Source: Methylobacter tundripaludum SV96 (GTDB lineage Bacteria > Pseudomonadota > Gammaproteobacteria > Methylococcales > Methylomonadaceae). Taken from it: 64,000 nt of DNA. The notes under the pieces were generated by a model that had not been told where the DNA came from, did no database searches, and saw only the letters and a list, made by a program, of their open reading frames with translations. Below are positions 57,040-64,000 of the stretch, piece after piece (within the stretch, counting starts at the first letter, position 1; every line of letters begins with the position of its first letter). The DNA is taken from NCBI RefSeq assembly GCF_000190755.2, contig NZ_JH109153.1, positions 805,872-869,871 on the forward strand, in the 5' to 3' direction. The translations under genes were made by a program, and so were the position numbers.

Positions 57040-57394
57040 TTCACAATTACCACCACCCCAAGCAGTTCGTTACATTAACACTTGGTTAAGTCGCAACAAT
57101 TACAGCGGGGTATTTCCAAACGATCTTGCGTTGTTGCTTGCAGAGAATCGCAGAATCACAAGAAGCCCCAACGTCATTAAGTATGGCCGCATTCCGTTCT
57201 CAAAGGATAGCAAAGGGCGAATCAGTTACCGCCTCGAAGACATTCGAGACTTGTGCAATAACGCAATCAAACCAATCTGCGAAGAACGATTGGCGATTCA
57301 ACTGGCCAAAGCTGATGCAGTAGCGGCGGGGCGCAATTATTACTTCAAGCCTGCTACAGTTGAGCCAGAAGTTACCGACGAGCAGCTGGTTTAG
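57032..57394 (+). CDS. Unknown small protein, possible excisionase-like accessory
   Basis: The product is 120 residues, basic and soluble. Residues 12-75 (AVRYINTWLSRNNYSGVFPN then SPNVIKYGRIPFSKDSKGRI and YRLEDIRDLCN) look like a winged or MerR/Xis-like DNA-binding fold in which a lysine/arginine wing follows a helix. No family is recognised. It is translationally coupled with the ribbon-helix-helix-like gene. Confidence 0.6.
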   Translation: MTNSQLPPPQAVRYINTWLSRNNYSGVFPNDLALLLAENRRITRSPNVIKYGRIPFSKDSKGRISYRLEDIRDLCNNAIKPICEERLAIQLAKADAVAAGRNYYFKPATVEPEVTDEQLV

Positions 57395-57534
57395 GCTACT
57401 ACACTCCATACAGCAGCGAGACTGCAAGTGAGAAAGGTTCGCATTTACGAAGTCTTAGAGAATAAGCAATATCTCGCTATACCTACCATTCACTACTCGA
57501 AGTCATTTAGAACGAATACTTATAGCTAGACAAT

Positions 57535-57572
57535 AAAAAGCTCCCATTAGCGCAACGAACGCCGGGAGCTTC
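57535..57572 (-). terminator. Possible terminator hairpin upstream of the Rep-like gene
   Basis: AAGCTCCC (57538-57545) pairs with GGGAGCTT (57564-57571). On the minus strand the stem is followed by a TTTTTATTG tract. No minus-strand gene reads into it, so it may instead be a structured origin or control element before the Rep-like gene. Confidence 0.35.
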
Positions 57573-57600
57573 TAACAACAAAACAAGGCAATTATATCAC

Positions 57601-58437
57601 ATGGACGCAGTTGAAAAACTTACAAAACGCGGACGAACAGGTAAAAATTTCTATCGAATAAAAGCCCTTAGAAACGCATGTGCGGCAAGGGCTAGAACCC
57701 TGTCAATGAAAACCCAAAATCCGGGCTTCTTTAGTAAGAAAGATATAACCCATTTCATCAACACTTATTTCAGTGAAAAGACACCAGTTCCTTACTCAAG
57801 ATTAAGTATCCTAAATAAAATTCTTGTCTGTCAGTGCTTGCTACATAACCAACCGGATGCAACAGCCAATGCTCACCCGTTTGTGTTCAGGCTATCGCCA
57901 GAACTAAACGCAATGAGCGACAGCTATTTAAGAAAAGCAATTCAGCGTAAATTGAAAGACATATTCGGAACTACTCCACTGTATTGGCTGACAACCGAAT
58001 ATGACAATCAGAAAGAACAATACGGGAAGCATTTGAATGGAGAAATATTGCTGCGTCCAGGAGGTCTGGAAAAATGCGAACAGGCATTTAAAGAATTGTT
58101 CGGGCTACATTGGATTAATTCTGACACAAAGAAGCCCAGAATGAACGCTGACGGCACGATAAGGCAAAAGAAAGGACTTAGGTTCGCCATAGATTTTCCA
58201 ATCGAATCACGCAGGAATCAAGCGCGGTTATATGGGGAGTTTTACAGCGTATTTAACTGGGTATCATACGGAACAAAGCAATTTACCAGACGGTGGTTTG
58301 CCAGAAAATATACAAAGGAGTCGGTCAGAGGAAAAGAGTCGTTTTGTTTCATCTCGTCGGATTTAAACGAACTTTCGACACAATTTTACAACGAAAACAT
58401 AAAAGTAAGTCACTGCTTACTTACTCCAACTAGCTGA
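57601..58437 (+). CDS. Putative replication initiator (degenerate HUH-like)
   Basis: The product is 278 residues. The middle has LYWLTTEYDNQKEQYGKHLN followed by GEILLRPG, recalling motif 2 of HUH endonucleases (usually HxHG followed by hydrophobics), but the second His is Asn. Downstream, YSVFNWVSYGTKQF resembles the Tyr-and-Lys motif of inovirus and satellite Rep proteins. The strongly basic composition fits DNA binding. I infer a Rep-type protein for the element; the family is not certain and activity is doubtful without the second His. Confidence 0.55.
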   Translation: MDAVEKLTKRGRTGKNFYRIKALRNACAARARTLSMKTQNPGFFSKKDITHFINTYFSEKTPVPYSRLSILNKILVCQCLLHNQPDATANAHPFVFRLSPELNAMSDSYLRKAIQRKLKDIFGTTPLYWLTTEYDNQKEQYGKHLNGEILLRPGGLEKCEQAFKELFGLHWINSDTKKPRMNADGTIRQKKGLRFAIDFPIESRRNQARLYGEFYSVFNWVSYGTKQFTRRWFARKYTKESVRGKESFCFISSDLNELSTQFYNENIKVSHCLLTPTS

Positions 58438-58524
58438 TTTTTAGGTATTTTTACGTATATTGTTTCACATAGTGTGTTAAGGTTGCGCCCTAACCTAACT
58501 ACAACTTGGATAAAATAATAACAA

Positions 58525-58692
58525 ATGCGAACTTTAACTATTGAACAACTGAACGACACCATTGCAGCGTCAACGATCGTATCGACAGCAAATCATGCCG
58601 GCATGTTGATTCATACGATCATGCACCCAACGTTGGGTGCAGCAACTACGGTTCAGGGTGATGACGGCGGTCTGTTATTCACCACCTTGTAA
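58525..58692 (+). CDS. Tiny reading frame, unknown
   Basis: The 55-residue frame starting MRTLTIEQLNDTIAAST and ending QGDDGGLLFTTL begins with ATG but has no good ribosome-binding site. It is the last frame before the right direct repeat. It may be a small element protein or chance. Confidence 0.35.
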   Translation: MRTLTIEQLNDTIAASTIVSTANHAGMLIHTIMHPTLGAATTVQGDDGGLLFTTL

Positions 58693-58739
58693 CTATCAAT
58701 ATTTAGTGCCAAACTAATCACATCAAACGACACCATATA

Positions 58740-58751
58740 GGTGTCACACTT
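58740..58751. repeat. Putative right attachment site core
   Basis: GGTGTCACACTT, identical to 50684-50695. Here it is also half of the palindrome GACACCATATAGGTGTC, which may aid recombinase binding. Confidence 0.55.
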
Positions 58752-58873
58752 CACCAAAATAGCGAAGTTTGTAAGCCATAAAAATCAATAACTTATTTTC
58801 AGACTAGATTTCTATCTGAATTCATCTAAACTTTGAATTCAGATAGTACAAAAAGACTCGACAGGAACCCAAC

Positions 58874-59992
58874 ATGGCTTTTCGAACACTCACCGGATTG
58901 ATCGTTTCTCTCCTGCTCAGCTTAAGCGCATGGGCTGATCAAATACAAATAAATCCGTCCCACCCCAATCAATATACTGTCGTTAAAGGCGATACCTTAT
59001 GGGAAATATCCGGTAAATTTTTAACGCACCCTTGGCAATGGCCCGAATTATGGAGCCACAATACCCAAATCAAGAACCCTCATCTGATTTATCCCGGCGA
59101 TACCCTTTATTTTTCGATGATAAACGGCAAGCCGCAGCTTAGCCTTTCCAGAAGCGACTTACCTCAGGCCCAAGCCAATCCCAATACTCCCTGCGTGCTT
59201 AAGGAAGAAGACTATAAACATGGCCGCAAAGACTTTGCCGTTTCCGAAGATGGAAAGGTACTGCCTTGCATTCGGGAAACCGACCTGAAACAAGCGATCA
59301 GGTTAATCCCTACTGAAACCATAGCGAGTTATCTGGCATCGCCCAAAGTAGTGGATGAGAATGAACTGGGCAATGCGCCTTATGTTGTCGGCTTTGCGGG
59401 AGAACATATCATTGTAGGTACCGGCGACCGTGTTTATGTGCGCTCGATAACCGAATCTAAAAACCTGTCCCACACAATTTACCGGCCGGGCAGCGCTTAT
59501 ATCAGCCCTGAAAACGGAGAAATTCTGGGCTATGAGGCGCAATACATTGCCGATGCCTCATTGCAACAACCCGGCGACCCGGCAACGTTGGCCATCACCA
59601 AAGCCGATCGTGAAATCCGCACCGGCGACCGGATTATGCCCAATACGGAAGAGGAACTTGCCTTAAATTACTTTCCCCGTCCACCTGAACAAAGCATCAA
59701 AGGCAGCATTCTCAGCGTACTTGGCGGCGTCTCCCAAATCGGCCGATATAACGTCGTTGTAATAGACAAAGGCACGGCAGACGGCCTTTTAGTCGGACAC
59801 GAGCTGAATATATATAAAACCGGCAAGATCGTCAGAGACGATTACAGCCCGATTAAAAATGATGCCGTTAATCTTCCTGATGAAGTTGCCGGTACCCTGA
59901 TGGTTTTCCGCCCGTTTGAGCGCGTCAGTTACGCCCTGGTCATGAAAGCGACCCAGGCTCTTCATGTTTTAGACAAAGTTAAAACCCCCTGA
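58874..59992 (+). CDS. LysM-domain peptidoglycan-binding protein
   Basis: The 372-residue product has a signal peptide (LTGLIVSLLLSLSAWA) and one N-terminal LysM domain with YTVVKGDTLWEISGKFL and IYPGDTLYF. An uncharacterised C-terminal region of about 270 residues follows, of the kind found in the protein encoded divergently from def in many gammaproteobacteria. It is periplasmic. AGGA precedes the ATG. It runs into dprA with only 2 bases between. Confidence 0.92.
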   Translation: MAFRTLTGLIVSLLLSLSAWADQIQINPSHPNQYTVVKGDTLWEISGKFLTHPWQWPELWSHNTQIKNPHLIYPGDTLYFSMINGKPQLSLSRSDLPQAQANPNTPCVLKEEDYKHGRKDFAVSEDGKVLPCIRETDLKQAIRLIPTETIASYLASPKVVDENELGNAPYVVGFAGEHIIVGTGDRVYVRSITESKNLSHTIYRPGSAYISPENGEILGYEAQYIADASLQQPGDPATLAITKADREIRTGDRIMPNTEEELALNYFPRPPEQSIKGSILSVLGGVSQIGRYNVVVIDKGTADGLLVGHELNIYKTGKIVRDDYSPIKNDAVNLPDEVAGTLMVFRPFERVSYALVMKATQALHVLDKVKTP

Positions 59993-59994
59993 AC

Positions 59995-61095
59995 ATTACC
60001 GCACAACAATCCGAGCTCGACATAAAATACTGGCTTGCGTTATTGCGCACGCCGGGCGTCGGTTGCAGAACTTTTCTCCGCTTACTCGAAAGCCATACCC
60101 CGGCGCAGCTATTTGCGGAATCATCATCCGCATTGGGCGCCTTGGGCTTAAAAAGCGACATCGTTCATGCGCTCAGGAATCCTGACTGGACGCTTATCGA
60201 CTATGACCTGAGCTGGCTGCATCAAGAAAATAACAGTGCAATCACCCTTAATGACGCAAACTATCCACTGCAATTAAAGGAAATCTCAGATCCTCCGCCC
60301 ATCCTATTTGTACGCGGCAATCCTGAACTGTTATCGTTGCCGCAAATCGCCATCGTGGGCAGCCGCAACCCCTCGACTTCAGGCCTGGAAATCGCCTTTA
60401 ACTTTGCCAAAACCCTGAGTCATTGCGGCTTTGTGATCACCAGCGGACTGGCTTTAGGCATAGACGCAGCCAGCCATCAAGGCGCATTAAAAGCCAAAGG
60501 TTATACGATTGCGGTGGCGGGAACCGGACTGGATCGTGTCTATCCCGCGAGACATAAAGACCTGGCCACTGAGATCGTTAACACCGGAGCGATGATCTCG
60601 GAGTTCCCCCCCGGCACAACCGCCAAAGCCAACCACTTTCCCCGACGCAACCGCATTATCAGCGGCCTGTGTCAGGGGCTGTTGGTGGTTGAAGCCGCTA
60701 AACAAAGCGGTTCGCTGATTACTGCGCGCATGGCCCTCGAACAAAACCGCGAAGTTTTTGCGATTCCCGGCTCCATTCACAACCCGCTGGCCCGCGGCTG
60801 CAATGCGTTAATCCGTGAAGGCGCAAAACTTGTCGAAACAACCCAAGATATTCTCGAAGAACTAAGTCAATATAATCAACAGGATGAGATTTTCTCCCCA
60901 CTAACAATGCAATCAACACTTGACCTGGAGCAACAAACATTATTGAATCTTGTCATGTTTAGCCCAACTTCCATCGATACTCTGGTTGAAAATGCCAACG
61001 AATCTGTCGAAGTTATTTCGTCAATGTTACTGATTCTGGAACTGCAAGGTTACATAGAAGCATCCGCCGGCGGATGCTATACGAGAATAAAATAA
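59995..61095 (+). CDS. dprA: DNA-processing protein DprA, non-ATG start
   Basis: This is a RecA-loading single-strand DNA-binding protein used in natural transformation. The Rossmann-like core has IAIVGSRNPSTSGLEIAFNF, VITSGLALGIDAASHQGAL and FPRRNRIISGLCQGLLVVEA; a C-terminal winged-helix DprA domain follows. The conserved N-terminus KYWLALLRTPGVG extends upstream of the first common start (TTG 60043). The only in-frame codons before it are ATT 59995 and CTG 59989, with a stop at 59980. I place the start at ATT; TTG would truncate the conserved region. Confidence 0.9.
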   Translation: MTAQQSELDIKYWLALLRTPGVGCRTFLRLLESHTPAQLFAESSSALGALGLKSDIVHALRNPDWTLIDYDLSWLHQENNSAITLNDANYPLQLKEISDPPPILFVRGNPELLSLPQIAIVGSRNPSTSGLEIAFNFAKTLSHCGFVITSGLALGIDAASHQGALKAKGYTIAVAGTGLDRVYPARHKDLATEIVNTGAMISEFPPGTTAKANHFPRRNRIISGLCQGLLVVEAAKQSGSLITARMALEQNREVFAIPGSIHNPLARGCNALIREGAKLVETTQDILEELSQYNQQDEIFSPLTMQSTLDLEQQTLLNLVMFSPTSIDTLVENANESVEVISSMLLILELQGYIEASAGGCYTRIK

Positions 61096-61115
61096 TCATA
61101 AACAACCAAGAGCCT

Positions 61116-61583
61116 ATGAAAGAAAATATTTTTGATGTCCTGATGTACTTATTCGAAAACTATATGGAAGATGAAATTGAAATACTTCCAGACAGTGATA
61201 TCGTCAGAACAGAATTACTTGAAGCGGGCTTTGAACAAATCGAAGTCAATAAAGCTTTCGACTGGCTCGAATCGCTTAGCGTGCAACGGGCAATAAAAGC
61301 ATCCGTATCGCCCACATTCCGCATTTTTTGCAGTCAAGAGACAGCCAGACTGGATCTTGAATCCCGCAATCTGATTATGTTCCTTGAGCATAGCGGCATC
61401 CTGAGTTCAGCCAACCGGGAAATTGTCATCGACCGGGCCATGGCGCTGGAAAATGAAGAATTATCAATGGAAAAGCTAAAATGGATAGTGCTGATGGTAT
61501 TGCTCAGCCAGCCGGATGAGGAAATCGCTTTCTCCAGAATGGAAGATATTGTTTATGACCTTATTCCAACGTATTTGCATTAA
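61116..61583 (+). CDS. smg: Smg family protein (DUF494)
   Basis: The product is 155 residues from ATG 61116: ENIFDVLMYLFENYMEDEIE, then QETARLDLESRNLIMFLEHS and EKLKWIVLMVLLSQPDEEIA, the DUF494/Smg pattern. Function unknown. It is conserved between dprA and topA in gammaproteobacteria. An in-frame upstream start inside dprA is less likely. Confidence 0.94.
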   Translation: MKENIFDVLMYLFENYMEDEIEILPDSDIVRTELLEAGFEQIEVNKAFDWLESLSVQRAIKASVSPTFRIFCSQETARLDLESRNLIMFLEHSGILSSANREIVIDRAMALENEELSMEKLKWIVLMVLLSQPDEEIAFSRMEDIVYDLIPTYLH

Positions 61584-61587
61584 AAAA

Positions 61588-61680
61588 TAGGCGAAAGACT
61601 AAGGGCTAAAGGCAAAAAAGAACGTACACTTTCGCCTTTAGCCCTTCGGCCTTCGTCTTTAGCCCTTCGCCTTTCACCCT
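61588..61680. repeat. GGCGAAAG-type repeat between smg and topA
   Basis: GGCGAAAGACTAAGGGCTAA and the downstream CTTTAGCCCTTCGCCTTTC form imperfect inverted pairs. TTTAGCCCTTCG occurs twice in tandem. It is related to the repeat at 43,710-43,763. No gene lies here. Confidence 0.75.
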
Positions 61681-61689
61681 TTTAAATAA

Positions 61690-64000
61690 ATGAGTAAGAA
61701 TCTCGTCATTGTAGAATCGCCTGCAAAAGCCAAAACCATAGAAAAATATTTGGGTAAGGACTTTCAAGTTTTAGCCTCTTATGGACACGTCCGCGACCTG
61801 ATCCCAAAAGAAGGCGCAGTCGACCCGAACAACGACTTCGCCATGAAATACGAAGTTATCGATCGCAACCAAAAACATGTGCAAGCCATCAGCAAAGCCC
61901 TTAAAACTGCAGACACCTTATATCTGGCGACTGACCCTGATAGAGAAGGGGAAGCTATTTCCTGGCATTTGCTTGAGCTACTGAAAGAAAAAAAACTGTT
62001 GAAAGACAAGCCGGTACATCGGGTCGTGTTCCATGAAATCACCAAAAAAGCCGTCACCGAAGCCATAGCCAACCCGGAGCAAATAGCCATCAATTTGGTC
62101 AATGCCCAACAGGCGCGCCGCGCTTTGGATTATCTGGTCGGTTTTAACCTGTCGCCGCTGTTATGGAAAAAAATCCGCCGCGGCCTGTCTGCGGGTCGCG
62201 TTCAAAGCCCCGCCTTGCGCATGATCGTCGAGCGCGAACTGGAAATCGAGGCCTTTAAAACCCGCGAATACTGGACAATCGATGCCGCGTTGATGGCGCA
62301 TGACCAAGCCTTTAAAGCCAAATTGACTCAATTTGAAGGCGAAAAAATCAGTCAATTCAGCATTACCGATGAAGAACTGGCCGAAAAAACCAAGCAAACC
62401 TTACTGGATGCGGCCGACGGCCAATTAATGGTCGCCAAGCTGGAAAAGAAACAGCAAAAACGCAACCCCGCCCCGCCCTTTATCACCTCGACACTGCAAC
62501 AAGAAGCCTCGCGCAAACTGGGCTTTACCACCAAACGCACCATGATAGTTGCCCAGCAACTCTATGAAGGCATCGATATAGGCGGCGAAACCGCCGGTTT
62601 GATTACCTACATGCGTACCGACTCGGTCAACCTGTCGGTAGACGCTGTCGAAGAAATCCGCGCGCTGATTGCCGAAAACTACGGCGCCGAAAATGTGCCC
62701 AAAGAGCCGAGAGTCTTTAAGACCAAGTCGAAAAACGCCCAGGAAGCGCATGAGGCCATACGCCCGACATCTCCCCGGCACTTACCCAGCCAGATAAAAA
62801 GCCATCTGAGTATCGAACAGTTCAAACTCTATGAGCTGATCTGGAAGCGCACCATCGCCTGCCAGATGATTCATGCCACACTGAATGTGGTCGGCGTCGA
62901 TTTAACCTGCGCCGACGGCAAGCACGTCTTCAGGGCAACAGGTTCCACGATCGCCTCACCCGGCTTCATGGCCGCCTATCTGGAAGGAAAAGACGACAGC
63001 AACGAGAGCGACGACAAAGAAAGCTTTCTGCCGCCGATGGAAGAAGGCCGCCCCGTCCAGCTGGGCGACATCAATGCCGGACAGCACTTCACCGAGCCAC
63101 CGCCACGCTACGGCGAAGCCAGTCTGGTGAAATCCCTTGAAGAACACGGTATCGGCCGACCGTCGACCTATGCGTCGATTATTTCGACCTTGCAAAATCG
63201 TGAATATGTCACCCTGGACGGCAAACGCTTCTACCCGACCGATGTCGGCAGAATCGTCAACAAATTCCTGACCGAACATTTCACCAAATACGTCGATTAC
63301 GATTTTACCGCTAACCTGGAAGATGAACTGGATGCGGTGTCGCGGGGAGAAAAAGACTGGGTTCCATTGATGCACGACTTCTGGAAACCCTTCACCACCC
63401 TAATCCATGAAAAAGAAGAAAGCGTCCAGCGCAAGGATGTCACGCAGGAAGCCATTGATGAAAAGTGTCCCGATTGCGGCAGTCCGCTGTCCATTCGTTT
63501 AGGCAGGAATGGCCGGTTTATCGGCTGCACCAATTATCCTGAGTGCTCCTATACCCGGAACCTGAACGATGATGGCGCCGCTAGCGACGAACCCGAAGTT
63601 GTAGAAGGCCGAGTCTGCCCCAAATGCGAATCGCCATTGGTGATCAAGACCGGACGCTACGGCAAATTTATCGGCTGCAGCGGTTATCCCAAATGCAAGC
63701 ATATCGAGCCTTTGGAAAAACCGATGGATACCGGCGTCGAATGCCCGCAATGCAAAAAAGGCAACATCCTCAAACGCAAGTCACGGAACAGCAAAATATT
63801 CTATTCCTGCTCGGAATACCCGAAATGCGATTACGCATTATGGAACGCGCCGATAAAAGAAAGCTGCCCGGAATGCGAGTGGCCTATTTTGACCGTCAAG
63901 GAAACCAAACGGCGCGGCGTGGAAAAGGTTTGTCCGCAAAAGGACTGCAAATACGCAACGCCGTATGAAGGCGATCCTGCGGATGTGCAGGGGCCGAAGT
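61690..64000 (+). CDS. topA: DNA topoisomerase I, partial (C-terminus beyond right edge)
   Basis: This is type IA topoisomerase, relaxing negative supercoils. It starts ATG 61690 (SKNLVIVESPAKAKTIEKYL). The Toprim acidic motif is in TDPDREGEAISWHL. Active-site Tyr307 is in GLITYMRTDSVNLS, and the helix region SLEEHGIGRPSTYASII follows. Then come four-Cys zinc-ribbon modules (CPDCGSPLSIRLGRNGRFIG, CPKCESPLVIKTGRYGKFIG, CPQCKKGNILKRK, CPECEWPILTVKE). About 770 residues are visible. It is downstream of smg as usual. Confidence 0.97.
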   Translation, partial: MSKNLVIVESPAKAKTIEKYLGKDFQVLASYGHVRDLIPKEGAVDPNNDFAMKYEVIDRNQKHVQAISKALKTADTLYLATDPDREGEAISWHLLELLKEKKLLKDKPVHRVVFHEITKKAVTEAIANPEQIAINLVNAQQARRALDYLVGFNLSPLLWKKIRRGLSAGRVQSPALRMIVERELEIEAFKTREYWTIDAALMAHDQAFKAKLTQFEGEKISQFSITDEELAEKTKQTLLDAADGQLMVAKLEKKQQKRNPAPPFITSTLQQEASRKLGFTTKRTMIVAQQLYEGIDIGGETAGLITYMRTDSVNLSVDAVEEIRALIAENYGAENVPKEPRVFKTKSKNAQEAHEAIRPTSPRHLPSQIKSHLSIEQFKLYELIWKRTIACQMIHATLNVVGVDLTCADGKHVFRATGSTIASPGFMAAYLEGKDDSNESDDKESFLPPMEEGRPVQLGDINAGQHFTEPPPRYGEASLVKSLEEHGIGRPSTYASIISTLQNREYVTLDGKRFYPTDVGRIVNKFLTEHFTKYVDYDFTANLEDELDAVSRGEKDWVPLMHDFWKPFTTLIHEKEESVQRKDVTQEAIDEKCPDCGSPLSIRLGRNGRFIGCTNYPECSYTRNLNDDGAASDEPEVVEGRVCPKCESPLVIKTGRYGKFIGCSGYPKCKHIEPLEKPMDTGVECPQCKKGNILKRKSRNSKIFYSCSEYPKCDYALWNAPIKESCPECEWPILTVKETKRRGVEKVCPQKDCKYATPYEGDPADVQGPK

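Larger units (their letters stand above)
50684..58751. mobile_element. 8-kb integrative element between def and lysM
   Basis: The element is bounded by the 12-bp direct repeat GGTGTCACACTT at 50684-50695 and 58740-58751. An integrase gene starts 38 bases inside the left repeat. It splits the divergent def and lysM genes, which are normally adjacent. Contents in order: broken integrase with an IS, three unknown AT-rich genes, serine recombinase, ribbon-helix-helix-like protein, small unknown, Rep-like protein, tiny frame. There are no capsid or conjugation genes, so it resembles a phage satellite or mobilisable island. The left and right limits rest on the direct repeat only. Confidence 0.75.

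Overview
The window looks like chromosome of a gammaproteobacterium. Complex I carries a fused NuoCD subunit, and the order def-fmt-rsmB beside lysM-dprA-smg-topA is typical of that class. The moderate G+C content, the many small palindromic repeats and several small lipoproteins recall methanotrophic Methylococcales, but no methane-oxidation gene lies in the window, so that placement is a guess.

Layout. Bases 1-13,901 (minus strand) hold nuoA-B-CD-E-F-G-H-I-J-K-L-M, the proton-pumping NADH:quinone oxidoreductase; nuoM runs off the left edge. Several gene junctions in this operon have been invaded by palindromic repeats. One insertion is flanked by a second, diverged copy of the nuoL 5' end. 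Another has extended NuoH by about 70 residues. Bases 14-27 kb hold two copies of a two-gene envelope module (a GYYPY-repeat secreted protein plus a small lipoprotein). Between them lie putA, a cytoplasmic-looking trypsin-like protease and a MacAB-TolC-type exporter. Bases 27-32 kb hold a second exporter (NodT-type channel, full-length MacB, and a macA with a one-base frameshift).

Bases 32-42.7 kb carry an unknown membrane protein, a MITE-like repeat, ftsH with a perfect 30-bp palindrome in its leader, a divergent sigma-70 factor, an ISAs1-type transposase remnant, bpt, a Gfo/Idh/MocA oxidoreductase, a small lipoprotein and a three-gene glycosyltransferase cluster. Bases 42.7-50.6 kb are housekeeping: rpsI-rplM, an NtrYX-like two-component system whose regulator has lost key ATPase features, a DUF4390 protein, rsmB, fmt and def.

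Bases 50,684-58,751 are an integrative element inserted between def and the divergent lysM gene. It is bounded by a 12-bp direct repeat. Its tyrosine integrase is dead: it is split by an IS1182-type insertion with a CTAG target duplication, has an in-frame stop, and lacks the first catalytic arginine. The element also carries an AT-rich cassette of three unrecognised genes, a serine recombinase, two small accessory proteins and a Rep-like protein. The three-gene cassette is the best candidate here for an undescribed system. After the element come lysM, dprA (apparently with a non-standard start codon), smg and topA, which runs off the right edge.
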